Below the pieces are notes generated by a model. The model was not told the DNA's origin. It saw only the letters and a list, made by a program, of their open reading frames with translations, and made no database searches. From positions 2,604,001 through 2,668,000 of the forward strand of contig JAMXSV010000003.1 of assembly GCA_027559495.1 (NCBI GenBank): a stretch of 64,000 nucleotides of DNA. Reading direction: 5' to 3'. The DNA comes from Aurifilum marmelostoma. Its lineage: Eukaryota; Ascomycota; Sordariomycetes; Diaporthales; Cryphonectriaceae. How positions within the stretch are numbered: position 1 is the first letter of the stretch; each line of letters opens with the position of its first letter. Shown here one piece after another: positions 1 through 11,520 of this stretch. Made by a program: the position numbers and the translations under genes.

Positions 1-541
1 TGACAAACAGTGCAACGGGATACCCTACTATGGGCTACTTACCGCCCAACAGGGCCACCACAGCGGGTACCGGCTGTGTATTTACACAGCAGTAGCTTGT
101 GCCTCCTGTGGTACTACCGCACCAATTGACCCCATCTCTTAAAATACGCCGGTCAAACAGGCGGCAGGTACGTGGTACCCGTGTACAGTACCACTTTTTT
201 CAATCATCCTACCTCGACCAAACAAGAAGGATGGCGAACATATACACCGAAAAGCATGGAGGACAAGGCGACGACACCGACTGCAACAATAATGGCCTTG
301 TTCAAGATCTACACGGGCCGTACCGAGACACCAGCATCAGGATTCGAGAAAGGAAAGGAAGAAGGATGGAGAAGGGGGGGGGGGGGGGAATGGATCGAGT
401 CTCTCTTTAATCTATTATACTGATTGTTCTACGAGTGTCTTGATAACTGACACATCACGTCTCTCATCTCAGTTTAGCTCGTAACGTCCCTTTCACACCT
501 GAGCCGATGTCATCGTCGTCGTCGTCGGTGTTGTCTGCCAC
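1..541. other. Gene-free left edge with a G15 run
   Basis: No supported gene lies here. The stretch is downstream of the GH51 stop codon and probably holds its 3' UTR plus spacer. A run of 15 G is at 374-388 inside a purine-rich segment. The short open frames at 99-423 have no recognisable domain and low-complexity content. Confidence 0.6.
374..388. repeat. G15 homopolymer
   Basis: Fifteen consecutive G in intergenic DNA downstream of the GH51 gene; part of a set of long G/C runs across the window. Confidence 0.9.
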
Positions 542-2275
542 TCATGCGGCCTTCCACCTCAGCAGCGTCATCGAGTGTTTGGGAAACACGAAGGCGCCCT
601 TGCCGTCCCATTCCGACTCCTTGACGCCCACCTCATCACTGCTGGCGACATTGACGGCATTCACACCGGGGCCGTTGACGGTGTGCACCTCTACCTTGCC
701 CGAGACGCCCTTCAGGCTGGTCTCGAGGTCAGTCTCGTCGCTGATGTTCACCACCGCCACATTGACGAAGCCCTCGTCGTCCACCACAGCGCTGACGTCC
801 AGCCACGGCGCCCCGTCCTGCAATACGCCCTGCAGCCAGGCCGGGCTCGTCTCCCCCGACCAGGACCCGCAGCTCACGTGCGCCGCCACTGTCCACCCGC
901 GCATGAAGCGGCTGAAGAGAAGCAGGGGCCACCACGTCGTCTGCTTGACGATGCCGTCCCTGCTTGTCATGAGAGGCGAGATGACATTGACCGTCTGCGC
1001 GATGTTGGCCATGCCGATATACTTGCTCTGTCGCACAAACACGTTCAGCCATACGGCCACCGCCAGCGCGTCCGACAGAGTGTACTTTTCCTCTGCGCCC
1101 TTGTCACCTGGCGCACGCTCCGGATCCCACACGTTCCATTCATCAAAGCAGATGGTGGTTTGCGGCTTGGTCGGCGGCACGTTGTTCTCGATGCGCGCAA
1201 TATCGATGAGCGCTGCCGCCGTCTGGATCGCACGCTCCGCCGACAGCGGGGCCGTCACGTTAGGCAGGTGCTTGGGCGACGCCGTGTAGATGTGAATGGA
1301 GTGCATATCGACGACAGACACACACTCCTTCAGCACGTGGTGGTCCCATGAGGTGTGGCCCGTCTCGCCGCAGAGGATCAGGCACAGGCTTGGATCGAGC
1401 AGGCGGAGCGCCTTTGCCCACTGCGCCGCCTTCTTGGCGTAGTTCTCCTTGGTCATCTGCTCGACCTGCCACGGGCCCCACATCTCGTTGCCCAATGCCC
1501 AGTACTTGACCCTGTACGGCTCCTCGTGGCCGTTCTGCCTTCGCAGGTTGGCATAATAGGTATCCTTGGTCCCGTTGCAGTACTCGACCCAGGCCAGCGC
1601 CTCGTCCAGCGTACCGGTCCCCATGTTCAGGCAGATATACGGCTCGACGCGCTCCTTCTTGCCCTCGCTAAGGGCCGACAGCCACTGCATGAATTCGTCC
1701 GTGCCGAACTGGTTCGACTCGGTTCCCAGCCAGGCCAGCTCTGGCCGCTTGGGTCGCTTGTCCCGAGGACCAACACCGTCGAGCCCTATAATTCTCTCTC
1801 TCCCCCCGCCGTTCAGCAACATGGCCTGTCTGAGTCTCCAGGCAATGCATCGTGTTCCCGAGAGGACTAAAGGGAGATCACGGGGCCTGGTGTGTATACT
1901 GACAGTGGTATGTGGCGACAAAGTTGCCTCCGGGGTAGCGCACCACGGGGATGTCGAGCTCTCTCAGCGCCTCGAGGACGTCCTTACGGAAGCCATGCTC
2001 GTCGGAAAGAGGGTTTCCAGGGTCGTACATCCCGCCGTAGATACATCTTCCCATGTGCCTGGCTCATTCTATTGTCAGCTAGGCGCCTGGAATCGAGAGG
2101 TGTGTGCGCGCAGAGAGAGAGAGGGAGGGAGGAAGGGAGGGAGGGAGAGAGCAGGGTTATCAACGCACTCTGTGAAACCGCCATAGATCAATGGGTCTAT
2201 CTTGGATAGCCTCTTCCCCGCATCAACCTCGACGAGGGCTTTCTCGCCCTCGGGTAGCTTCGTAAAGGTCGTCAT
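542..2275 (-). CDS. Intracellular alpha-L-arabinofuranosidase, GH51
   Basis: Predicted 501-aa retaining arabinofuranosidase that removes L-arabinose from arabinan or arabinoxylan fragments. Exons: 2169-2275, 1904-2058 and 542-1785. Introns of 110 and 118 nt have GT..AG ends, and the joins give ..GGFTEHMGRCIYGG.. and ..FVATYHWLDGVGPRDKRP... The GH51 clan-A barrel is evident: the acid/base Glu is near residue 188 in ALGNEMWGPW and the nucleophile Glu near 303 in CFDEWNVW. The C-terminal part is the beta-sandwich. There is no signal peptide (it starts MTTFTKLPEG), and the roughly 500-aa length fits the bacterial-like intracellular GH51 form rather than the longer secreted fungal enzymes. It diverges from a sugar transporter across 1.3 kb. 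Family is certain; exact substrate is inferred. Confidence 0.93.
2112..2151. repeat. Purine tract (GA/GGGA)n in GH51 intron 1
   Basis: An almost pure G/A stretch on the + strand, about 40 nt, lies inside the first intron (2059-2168) of the GH51 gene. It reads as a C/T tract in the transcript. Confidence 0.8.
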
Positions 2276-3616
2276 TGCCGCTTGGTGGGTGTGGGTGAGG
2301 TGAAGGCTTGTGATGTCGAAGAGGAGGACTCTGGACTTCAGCACAATCTCCCTGGCCAAGTCTGGTGGCCCTCCAGCCCTTCTTGACTGTCCGGTGCTCA
2401 CGGGCGCGGCTCATGGTCGACAAATGATGCGAACAATAACCTTCTTCACCTCGACCCCAACTCTGGCCCCGAATTTCCCCACACATGTCAGTTTCCCGGG
2501 AGAGAGGGCACCGGATGCGCTCCTGCTCGGCCTGTCGCGTGATTGGAGCGCATATCATCCCCAAGGTCACATCGGCCCACAGACATGTTAGTGTGGCCGC
2601 CGCGTACCTAACTAACCACCCTTACTTCACCTCTTTCTGGGATGTGCCATGCTTGCCTCTCTCACAGGCGTTCGTGTGCATCTCGCCCCAACCCCCAAGA
2701 GGTTCACATGTCCACCCTCCTCCACTCTTGATATGCATTATGTAGGCGATTGCTGAGTGGCACGATGCGATGACAGGTTGATCTTGGGCCAAGTCTAGGC
2801 CAGTCGAATCCGGCGTGCCAGACAAGAATTGACCCTGTGCAGAGCCAACCGTGCCCAATGCCCAGCAGTTTTGTTCCGTCTTTCTCTCTTGGCTGACCGG
2901 GACACCTCTCAGCCTTTCTCGTCATTTCCCGTGTCCATCTCCTTGCATCCCTGGGCCGCATCGCCCCATGATGTTCGGAAAAGCCTGTGATAGGGGGAAA
3001 CAACGTTTCTCCCTATGCCGAGGGCCTTTAGACCCACGCATTCTTGGTCCTCGCCTGGCTTGTCCTCCTCCTGCGCTTATGAGTCCCTATGCTCGGGTCC
3101 ACCCCCATGGTCTCCCGGATCCTCCAGTGCCTGGCCTTTCTGCCTCCCCACGCTTTTCCTTCGCTTCCCACCCCCCGCATTGCACTAGGGTTGGGGAAGC
3201 GGGTCGATATCTTTGTTGGTGATCCCTGAAGGGGGGGGGAGGGAACGACAACTTTTTTGACGGACCAGGGCAGGGAAGCACTCGGTTGGCCTGCCGTATG
3301 GTCAGCGGACCGGCCGCCATGAATCCTACATGGCCCAGAACTACTTGATGGGAATCTGCTCCTGGGCGGTATGATCTGATCTGGTCCATGGGCTGGCTAT
3401 ATATCCCATAGCGACTCCGTCTTAAGATAAAATACTCGGCCAGCCAGCTGTGTCTTGTCCCCTCTCTTCTCTTTTTTCCCTCTCTCCCTTTCTTTTCCCC
3501 CAACCGCTCTAAAGTTCTCAAGAACGAGTCTCATAGGTGAGACCTCAGCCTCTGTATCGACAGATACCGTCCACCCTTGCACCCTTGACGGGACATTGCT
3601 GGAGACGACCGCCACA
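2276..3616. promoter_or_regulatory. Divergent promoter between GH51 and sugar transporter
   Basis: A 1341-bp spacer carries both upstream regions. Seen: a TATA-like TATATAT at 3398-3404, a C/T-rich stretch at about 3452-3500 that is typical just upstream of fungal transcription starts, and several hexamers fitting the CreA consensus SYGGRG on the minus strand (2477-2482, 2720-2725, 3122-3127, 3146-3151). Hexamers this short recur by chance, so carbon-catabolite control is only a suggestion. I saw no clear XlnR/AraR site. Confidence 0.4.
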
Positions 3617-5682
3617 ATGGTGTTGTCACCAAAGACCTACCAGGTGAGAACCAAGCACTTCCATTGCAGATGCATGCATATGTACGTCCTTGGCTGACAC
3701 ATACCGCCATAGTTCCTCGTGAGCGTTTTCGCCTCATTTGGATCTATCCTCTATGGATATGATCTCGGTGTGGTTGCAGAAGTCATCGCTTGCGATGCCT
3801 TCAACAACACGTTCAACAATCCAACCCCTGTCCAAACGTAGGATACACAGCCTCGGCCCAAAGGAAGGAGGGGGATGATTCAGTGGGTGTATTGACTGAC
3901 ATTCCTTCTACCTCTATAGTGGCGTCGTCGTCAGTCTCTTCACCGGAGGAGCCTTCTTTGGGGCTGTAAGCAAAATCCCAGCCGCCCTTTCCCAAGGTCT
4001 CCTATCTGATCTGTGGTTTGCTGACTTTGTGGCACGATAGGGCTTTGCCGGTCCTGCGGGCGACTACCTTGGACGACGGATGACCATATTCATGGGAGGC
4101 ATGATCTTCATCATCGGGGCTTGCTTCCAGACGGCTGCCCAGACCATCGACTGGCTCTACGCCGGCAGGGCCGTTGCTGGTCTTGGTGTTGGGTTCCTAG
4201 TCATGATCATCCCCGTCTACCAGAGTGAGATTGCGCATCCGAGCATCCGAGGACGAGTGACTGCCCTGCAGCAGTTCATGCTGGGCATAGGCTCGTTCGT
4301 CGCCGGTTGGCTCAGTTACGGCACATACGCTATGAAGGACAGTGGAGCATTCAGAAGTAAGTACCTCCCCTCGGGTAATCAGAAAATATGACAAAGCCTT
4401 TCTCCTACTGACCAAGCCGACTTTCCTCGCGCTCAGTCCCACTCGGTATCCAGATCCTGCCTGCCCTGATTCTCGTCTCACTGATCCTGCTCTTCCCCGA
4501 GAGCCCTCGTTGGCTTATTGGTCATGGGCGCCAGGAGCAAGGGTTGCAGACGCTCGCCAAGCTGCACGCGCATGGCAATGTCGAAGATCCTTTTGTCAGG
4601 GCCGAGTTCGCTCAGATTGAAGAGGCCATCGCGTATGATGCCGAGCATGAAGCAAAGAGCTATGCGGAGCTCTTCAAGTCCCGGTAAGCTCCCAGAATCC
4701 CGGGCATGAGACCACAAAATCCCAAACTACGAAAACTAATCAGGTCTGCAGGTCGTCCTTCCGACGTCTCTTGATCGCATGCTCCTGCCAAGCTGCCTGC
4801 CAAATGACAGGTGTCTCTGTAAGGCCTTTCTTTCTGTTCACCCTGTATTTGCCTTCCTTGATGATAGGGGACAGTCGTTCTGATTCTCATTCTGCCAAAA
4901 GGCCATCCAATATTACAGCGTCCCCATCTACGGCCAGGTCGGCATTTCTGGCCAGGAAACACTCAAGTACCAGGCCATTAACAACATCCTGGCCCTGCTC
5001 GCTCAGGCATCTTGTGTTCTTTTCATCGACAAGGTCGGCCGCAGGTGGGCGCTCATCGGCGGCAATCTGATCAACAGCCTCATGTTCATGATCGCAACGA
5101 TCTTGATCGCCGTCTACGGGACGACGTCGAGCTCGGCTGGCTGGGGTTTCATCGTCTCGTAAGTGCTATATCGATGAACTGTTAAAAGTCCATTCCATTC
5201 CTGTTCGGGAACCTCCTGAACAAAAGGCTGACCCTGCACACCAAAACAGCACATGGTTGTATAACATCTCGTTCTCGGCTACCTGTGGCCCTCTGTCCTT
5301 CATCATCCCCGCCGAGATCTTTGACACACACACACGTTCCAAGGGTGTGTCGATCGCCACCATGGTCTCGTTCGCCTTCAACACCATGATCGGCCAGATC
5401 ACTGACACGGCCATCGCCAACATTGGGTGGAAGTTCTACATGATCTTCGTCATCTTCAACTTCACCAACGCCGTCTACTTCTGGCTGACTCTGCCCGAGA
5501 CGAAGCTGCTGCCGCTCGAGGAGATGAACTATCTCTTCAACCACGCGCCTTGGATCATCCCGGGTGCCGACAAGAGCTCGTACACGGCCAACCTGACCGA
5601 GGACCTGGAGCGGAGGGCCGGAGAGATCCGGGAGAAGGGTCTGCACGATACGACCCACGAGGAACACGCCGACGAGCAGTGA
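3617..5682 (+). CDS. MFS sugar transporter, sugar porter family
   Basis: Predicted 505-aa, 12-helix plasma-membrane sugar transporter. Eight exons: 3617-3643, 3713-3837, 3920-3965, 4041-4356, 4437-4683, 4752-4818, 4902-5158 and 5250-5682; the frame closes exactly. Family signatures in order are GYDLGVV in helix 1, GDYLGRR after helix 2, R-GR in the following loop, PESPRWL before the central loop, QMTGVSAIQYYSVPIYG in helix 7, DKVGRR, and PETKLLPLEEM after helix 12. The hydrophilic C-tail is short and charged. It lies head to head with the GH51 arabinofuranosidase, which suggests uptake of a pentose or other plant-wall sugar. The sequence alone does not fix the substrate; hexose or disaccharide is equally possible. 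Confidence 0.92.
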
Positions 5683-6988
5683 ACTCGCTGTGAGGATCGA
5701 CGAGTCCTTTGGGCAGGGGTGGACAGAAACACACAAAAGTGCTGCAAAGAAAAATGGCTACCTAGTACTCATTCACACTACCCGCCGGAGACTTTTCAGG
5801 TGTAACCCTAATCGGGCTGGGTGCCATCGGGCGCTGCTCATACGAGATGCGGAGATAGATATACCCAGAAAGTAAAGAAATGCAGCAGTATAAAGTAACA
5901 ACTTGAGTAATCGCGTGTCCTTTAGAGCTGCTGTTCGATACTGGTTTGTTTGGAGCCTGTATTCTATGTACGTTGCAATATCTTCCCACCAACACAGTGA
6001 GATAGGACGGAAGAAGGTATAGCAGGAAACAAAATCAACATTCTGTGAAAACAATGAGAGGGGTCTAGTACAGCTACTATCTTGTCCCTGTGTACAGAAG
6101 TGTAGCTTTGACTGACAGCAGTCACCTTGATTGTTTGTTCGCTTCTAGAACTATGTGATGAAGCTCATCCAGATTACGCAATATCTGGTAATTTCAAGTC
6201 TGGGGACATAGATCATTCCGAATAAGTCAATATGGTTTTTTGATGCCAGGCGATGCTGCTGAGTATGGTACTCTTTGTGATTTTCCCACTTGCAGTCACC
6301 CCTCTAAATCTGGGCTCGCCAGCCATCCGCCCCCCCCCTCCCCCCAATTGCCTCTGCTCTGACCTCTTTCTTTTGTTGAGATATACAATGATAATATCAC
6401 ATTTGAATGCAAGCCCACACCCCAAATTTCGAATCCCTGAACGCCAGGCCCGGATGTATATGAGCCACTTCAACAATGCCAGTCTATATATGGACGCATA
6501 ATCCAACCTCGAAGCACCACCTTTGAATCGACGGCTTGAGCATAACCGCTTTTGTGATCCAATATCCTCACACGGGCTGACACCAAGCGGTGATTAGGTG
6601 GCTGGTTCTCACAAGTGTAATGCTGTTCTCACTCTTCGAAATGCCGCGTCCCAATCGCAGCGTAGGTTGTGAGCATCATACTGGATCAGTCATTCCAGAC
6701 TCCAAAGCCAGTCAGATCACTTTGATCGCGATGGGACCATATATCGTCGCCCCTCTGAGTTGGAAGGCTTAGCTGTGATTGTAGGGCGAAAGCTTGCTCC
6801 AAAGCCAAGCGGTTGGCTTTTGTTGCAGAATAGAGAATAAATCGATTTTCTGACGTCGAAATCCCATCATCCCGAATCTGCCACAGGGAGCGTCATAATT
6901 CGGTTGTCCAGCTCAGGTCGGCCGGTCTCCCGAAGAGGGCTTGAGCATCACAAGCCTGAATATATCTTAAGAAGCTTGGCCCAGATTA
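5683..6988. other. Gene-free spacer between convergent genes
   Basis: About 1.3 kb between the 3' ends of the sugar transporter (+) and TBL1 (-). It is more AT-rich than the flanking exons and should hold both 3' UTRs. Open frames are short and show no domain. A C-rich run is at about 6331-6346. Nothing else recognised. Confidence 0.6.
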
Positions 6989-9942
6989 TCACCGGAAATT
7001 TATTACAGCAAGCTTGCAAGGTCAGCAATTAAGTCCGGTAGCGGTAGGATGTGTGTGTGCATGTGCGTGTCAAGAGAGATAGAGTGAGAGGAAGGAGGAA
7101 GCTTACCAGATCATTCACACCAAATGCTAACCTCTGCCCATTTGCGTCCCAGCATAGGCAGTGTTGGTCCTCTATCTCCGCCATGCCATTCACCTTAGGA
7201 CTTAACCTGCTCGGCTGATTGGTCCTGCTCCACTGTGCCCGCGGCATTGTGTACTCGCCAACCTTCCAGATGAGGACTCGATCCCGAGTGGCACCGGCAA
7301 TGAATGCACCGTCGGGCGTGAAGGAGAGAGCAAGGACAGGGTTGGCGTCAATTGTCATTTCGAACTTTGCTTTGTTGTCGGGCATGCGGGGATCACGTAT
7401 AGCGATTGTGCCGTCCTCGCCACCAGATGCCAGGAGCCGCTCGCTCTCGGGCTTCGCACCCTGGAGCGGCTGCCACTGGAGGACAGAGATCCGACCATCA
7501 TGTGCAGGTGCATCACTGGAGTGGCGTTCACCAGATGTATCACGCACATTGAACAACTACTGGAGTAAGCAGACTGTAGGAGAAGGAGGAGGAGGAAGAA
7601 GAAGAAACAGAAGAAGGGAAAAGGGAAACAAAAAGGTATCTCAGGCAAGGTGGTGGAGCAGACGGTGTGGGCTTACATCTATGTAGCCGCTCGCAGTTGC
7701 GGCTGCGATACAGCCCGAATCCGTTGTTCCATCATACTGAATGGCGGTCAAAGGATCGTCTGACCTGGTCACGAACTCCCTGATCTGGATGATTGATTCG
7801 CCAGTGTGCCTATACATGACCAGCTTGGTTCTAATGCATAGCATGAAGTCGGTCTCGCTGATCCAGTTGGCATCTGGCTCGTCACTATCGTCATAGCCGG
7901 GTATGGTCCTCTCAACCACGTTACCCGACGCCGATGGCAGAACAGTGACAAGCCACCCGTCAGGTTGAGTGGAGACAGTCTTGGTCGTCGACGGTGAGAC
8001 GCTCAGCGTCTGACGGCCATATGGATTACATCGCAGCTTGACGATGGGCGCCTCGAATTCGTCCCAGTGCTGCACCTGCTTCCCCTCGGTATCCCACAGG
8101 TCGATGCGGGCCTTTTGGTCATCATCGGTGGCGACGGCGATGTGTTTGCCGTCAGAGGCCCAGGAGATGGCGGAGATCCTGGAGTTTGGCGGGAAGTCCT
8201 CGTCGATCAGATTGATGGACGGCCAGCCAGGGTCCACGTGATCAGCCACCTGCTCCGGGCCGGTGTGGCGCGCGACGGTCCAAACGCGGGCTAGCGCGTC
8301 AGTGCCGGCTGCGGCGAGGCGGGATGGATCGTTGGGGTTCCACTCGCAGTGCAGCAGGATTGGGTTCTGGTGAGACCGCAGGTGCGACACTTCTGCAGTC
8401 GGGGTGGCGGCGACGGATGAGGAAGAATTGGGCTCGTCATTTGCGAGTCGCAGGTAGACGGTCCTGGATTCGAGCTCGTCGATTTTATCGGTCTGGGTTG
8501 CGTGGTCAGGGCCTTCGGTGCGTGGGGCCAGGGCTGGGGCCTGTTCTCCCTCGAGTGGGGAGGGATAAGCGTGACCGTCGGATTGGTGGTGGTCCAGTTC
8601 CATTGGGCTCGCGGCCGTATCCGCCCCATTCTCCAGGCCGTTGGCATTGCCCAACCTCGGCCGCTTGGCGGGATTTCCATTTGCCAGCTGGCCCTGAGGC
8701 TCGACCTGCCGCTTTAGTGTCGATGGTGTTTGCGCCTGTGACTGCTGTTGCTGTTGCTGGTGCAGTTGCTGTTGCTGCTGTTGCTGCTGTTCTTGCAGTT
8801 GCTGTTGCTGCTGCTGCTGCTGCTGCTGTGATTGTTGCAGGGGCTGTTGTTGCGTCTGCGTCTGCGAATCGGACTGCGCCGGTACTACCCGAGGCTGTGC
8901 CTTCTCATCGTGACCGACCGCAGCCGCCTCAGACGAAGCAAGAAGAACTTCTTCTTCGTCATCATGCAGCTGGTCGTAATTGACGGGCGCCTGCGGCACA
9001 AGGGGGGCCGAAGACTCCACGGGGCTCACCGGTGGTTGCCGCTGCAGCAGCGGCTTCAGGTACCTGCACGGGGGTTGAAAATTGTTAGTGCTGCCACAGA
9101 AGCGCGGCTTGGCTAGGAACAGAGAGGCTGTAGGGCGAGAAGCGGCGCCCACAAACACCCGCCCGGGGTGGGAACGACGGGGGCGCGGCGGGTTACAGAT
9201 TCCAGGCTTAAGCAGACAAAGATGATGTGGTGCGATGCGATACGATGTGATGCAGCAGACGGGAATCTCACCTGAGACTGCGCGTAGTCCCTCTCGAGGC
9301 CCTGGTAGATCAGTCCCTTGTTGAGGGCGTCGACGAGTGCGTAGTTTTTGACGTGGGGCGCGAAGTCAAAGTGCCGGTGAGGCGCCTGGACGCGCCACTC
9401 TTTCTGCAGCTTGGCGGCCGTCTCTCGATAGTCTGCACGAGAGGTGCACTGTGAGTTAGCTGCTTCACTAAGGGTGTTTGCATGAAGGTGGAGGCATGGG
9501 AGAAAGGGATCATGTTGGCCCGAGGGCTTATCGGCGACCGTGGAGGACGTACTGGCTTCGAGCAGGTATCTGGCGGGCGGTGTCAGTAGTAAGCTCTCGG
9601 GGCCAGGAACTCAAGTGTCACGGCTTCAGAGGTGTGGATGGATGTGTTGTGTGTGTGATTTCAAGAGCGAGGTACAGCGGCGCGGCCTGTCTGAGGCGAG
9701 GAGGGAACAAGGTGTAAGGGTTTTGTTGTTGTGGGCAAGGGTTGAGCTGGGCTGGAAGAGAGAGGGGGGAGGGGAGAGAGAGGAAGAGAGAGATGCGAGC
9801 GGTGAGGGCCAGGAGAACAGTGTGCGTGGTGAGATGTGGTGGTAGTGGTGGTGGTGGGTGAGATGAGAGGCGAGGCGAGGCGAGGCGAGACGAACCTCCA
9901 GATGAGATAGTTGACTCTGTCCGAGTCGAGAAGCTCCTTCAT
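6989..9942 (-). CDS. TBL1/Sif2-type LisH-WD40 corepressor (frame break at a G6 run)
   Basis: WD40 scaffold of the SET3/NCoR-type histone deacetylase complex, nuclear. Exons: 9896-9942, a 17-nt microexon 9553-9569, 9272-9432, 7677-9063, 7107-7556 and 6989-7012; all introns are GT..AG. The N-terminus is a LisH motif (RVNYLIWRYLLEANYRETA, residues about 9-28) followed by the ..HFDFAPHVKNYALV.. region. A Q-rich tract (DNA about 8730-8850) precedes WD repeats from about residue 300 to the end (..GVNDLLAVINFR). Exon 4 is one base too long: the frame giving GEPRGVFGP runs into a stop, and the frame carrying polyQ and WD40 begins just after the six G at 9002-9007. With five G the protein is 694 aa. 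Identity is secure from LisH plus WD40 architecture; intactness depends on that run. Confidence 0.85.
8730..8850 (-). repeat. Polyglutamine-coding CAG/CAA tract
   Basis: The tract is inside TBL1 exon 4. It encodes mostly glutamine with scattered Leu, Glu, His and Ser, using mixed CAG and CAA codons. The linker lies between the LisH region and the WD40 propeller. Its length probably varies among strains. Confidence 0.85.
9867..9890. repeat. (GGCGA)n minisatellite in TBL1 intron 1
   Basis: Four to five tandem copies of a GGCGA-type pentamer lie just inside the 5' end of the first TBL1 intron (9570-9895). Confidence 0.7.
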
Positions 9943-10434
9943 GGCGGGCAGCAGTCAGTCCGGCAGCCGTGGGAGGTGGAGTGTGGTCGATTCGAGATTC
10001 AGCAAGGTCTCCAGCACGGAACGGACGATCGTAGGTTGTTCTCCGGGTCCTGATCACTCCGAGGTCGAAGGGATCATGTTCCAAGAGGTGTGTGTCGTGT
10101 CGAGAGGGAAGAATGAGGTACGTTTTTTTCGAGATGGGACTTTGCTGCTAGCGGGCTCGGGTGTTCTGCCAGTCAGGCCCAAGTTCTGGAATCCAGGTCC
10201 TGGGTCCAGGTGCTACAGGTGCTGTGCTAAGGAGGAGCCCCAGGTGCCAGGCGCGACAAGGTGCACAGGTGCGCCAGCCGGGCTGGGGGGGGGGAGACAA
10301 GGAACCGGCTCACCACAAAAAAAAAAGATGGGACTCTCCAGGGTGCCAGAAATGCCAGAGCGTTGCCAGGGCCGTTTCTGTCCCGCTGGGCAAGTCTTAC
10401 TTGTAGCAGGGGGACCCACCATCACACCTGCTGT

Positions 10435-10462
<28 letters not shown>
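10435..10462. repeat. (AC)14 microsatellite
   Basis: Fourteen perfect AC units followed by an imperfect ACGCACCC end. Intergenic. Confidence 0.95.
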
Positions 10463-10466
<4 letters not shown>

Positions 10467-11451
10467 CCCAAAGTGACGACCAAGCAGCGAGGCCGAGCAA
10501 GGGTGGGGGGAGGGCGGCAGGGGCCAGCATGTACTCTGTCATAGTAGTAGGCTAAAACTGGATGTCGCTGCCAGGCCAGCCGCCCGCGCCGAGGTACAAG
10601 CTGAACATCGTCTCTCTAGGACCACGAGAGGGCTAGCGCTGCCAGCCTTCACAGGGTGGGCACCATCTACAGGCCACGATCCTTGCGCTCGCGGATCTTG
10701 TGTGCGTTTGCTCCAGTCTCCCTCATATTCTTGCAGGGTGGGTCCCGCAGCTCCGTACCGGGTCTGCAATCCCCTTGTCCTTCGAATCTTCAATCCCAAA
10801 ACCCATCCAGTAAATGACCTGCCCACTGCCAGTAGTTGCCCCCCAATGGCTGCTCGAGGAGGAGAGGGCAAGCAATCCCTCCTTCCTTGGGACGAGCACC
10901 CCCGAAAGGATTGCCCACCAACCAGTCAGTCCCCTTCCCTTTTCCCTGCCCAAAGGCTGCCGGGGTAATCAGATGGATAATCAAGCTGGCTAGCATCACA
11001 CCGAAAGGTGTGTATACCAAAGTACTTTGAACGAACAGGCAGCGAAACGGGCAGATGGATAGAGACTGAGGGTAGGTACGACGCAGAGCAGACGGTATGG
11101 AGCTTGTTTCATCCTCTTCACGTCCGCTAGGCTGCCACCCGACATCATCGTTTACTTCTGCATCTGACCGGCCTAAACCCCTCCCCCCCTTCTTTACCGC
11201 CGCCGCCGGACAGCGTGGGTGGCAACCATGGGATGGTACCGAGTGCCAAGGGCACGGATACTACAGTAGTATATCGTGAGCTCCCAGGGGAGGTAATGCT
11301 CTGCCTCCTCCTGCCCAGTATCCAGTGCAGAACGGTCTGAATTCGACAAGCTGCGATCGACTCCGGTCCCATGGCGGGCTCATCAGTAGATGGTTGCTGC
11401 GAGAACTTTGCTGGTCGCAGTTCGTTAGTACTCTGAGGTGAAGGCCGGGGC

Positions 11452-11452
<1 letters not shown>

Positions 11453-11496
<44 letters not shown>

Positions 11497-11520
11497 TGGG
11501 TGTGTGGGTGTGGGTGGGCG
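11453..11520. repeat. (TG)20 microsatellite with degenerate TGGG tail
   Basis: About 20 perfect TG units (11453-11492) continue into a degenerate GTGGG-rich tail. Alternating purine/pyrimidine sequence of this length can adopt Z-DNA. Confidence 0.95.

Noticed and set aside
507..1351. Long plus-strand frames of about 260 codons opposite GH51
   Set aside because: Antisense shadows of the GH51 exon; the minus strand carries catalytic motifs and correct splice joins.
9019..9057. 39-nt GTGAGC..CCGCAG intron to repair the TBL1 frame
   Set aside because: Too short for a fungal intron and leaves the downstream frame wrong.
11453..11520. TG-repeat region as a CRISPR-like array
   Set aside because: A simple microsatellite without spacers, in a eukaryotic genome.
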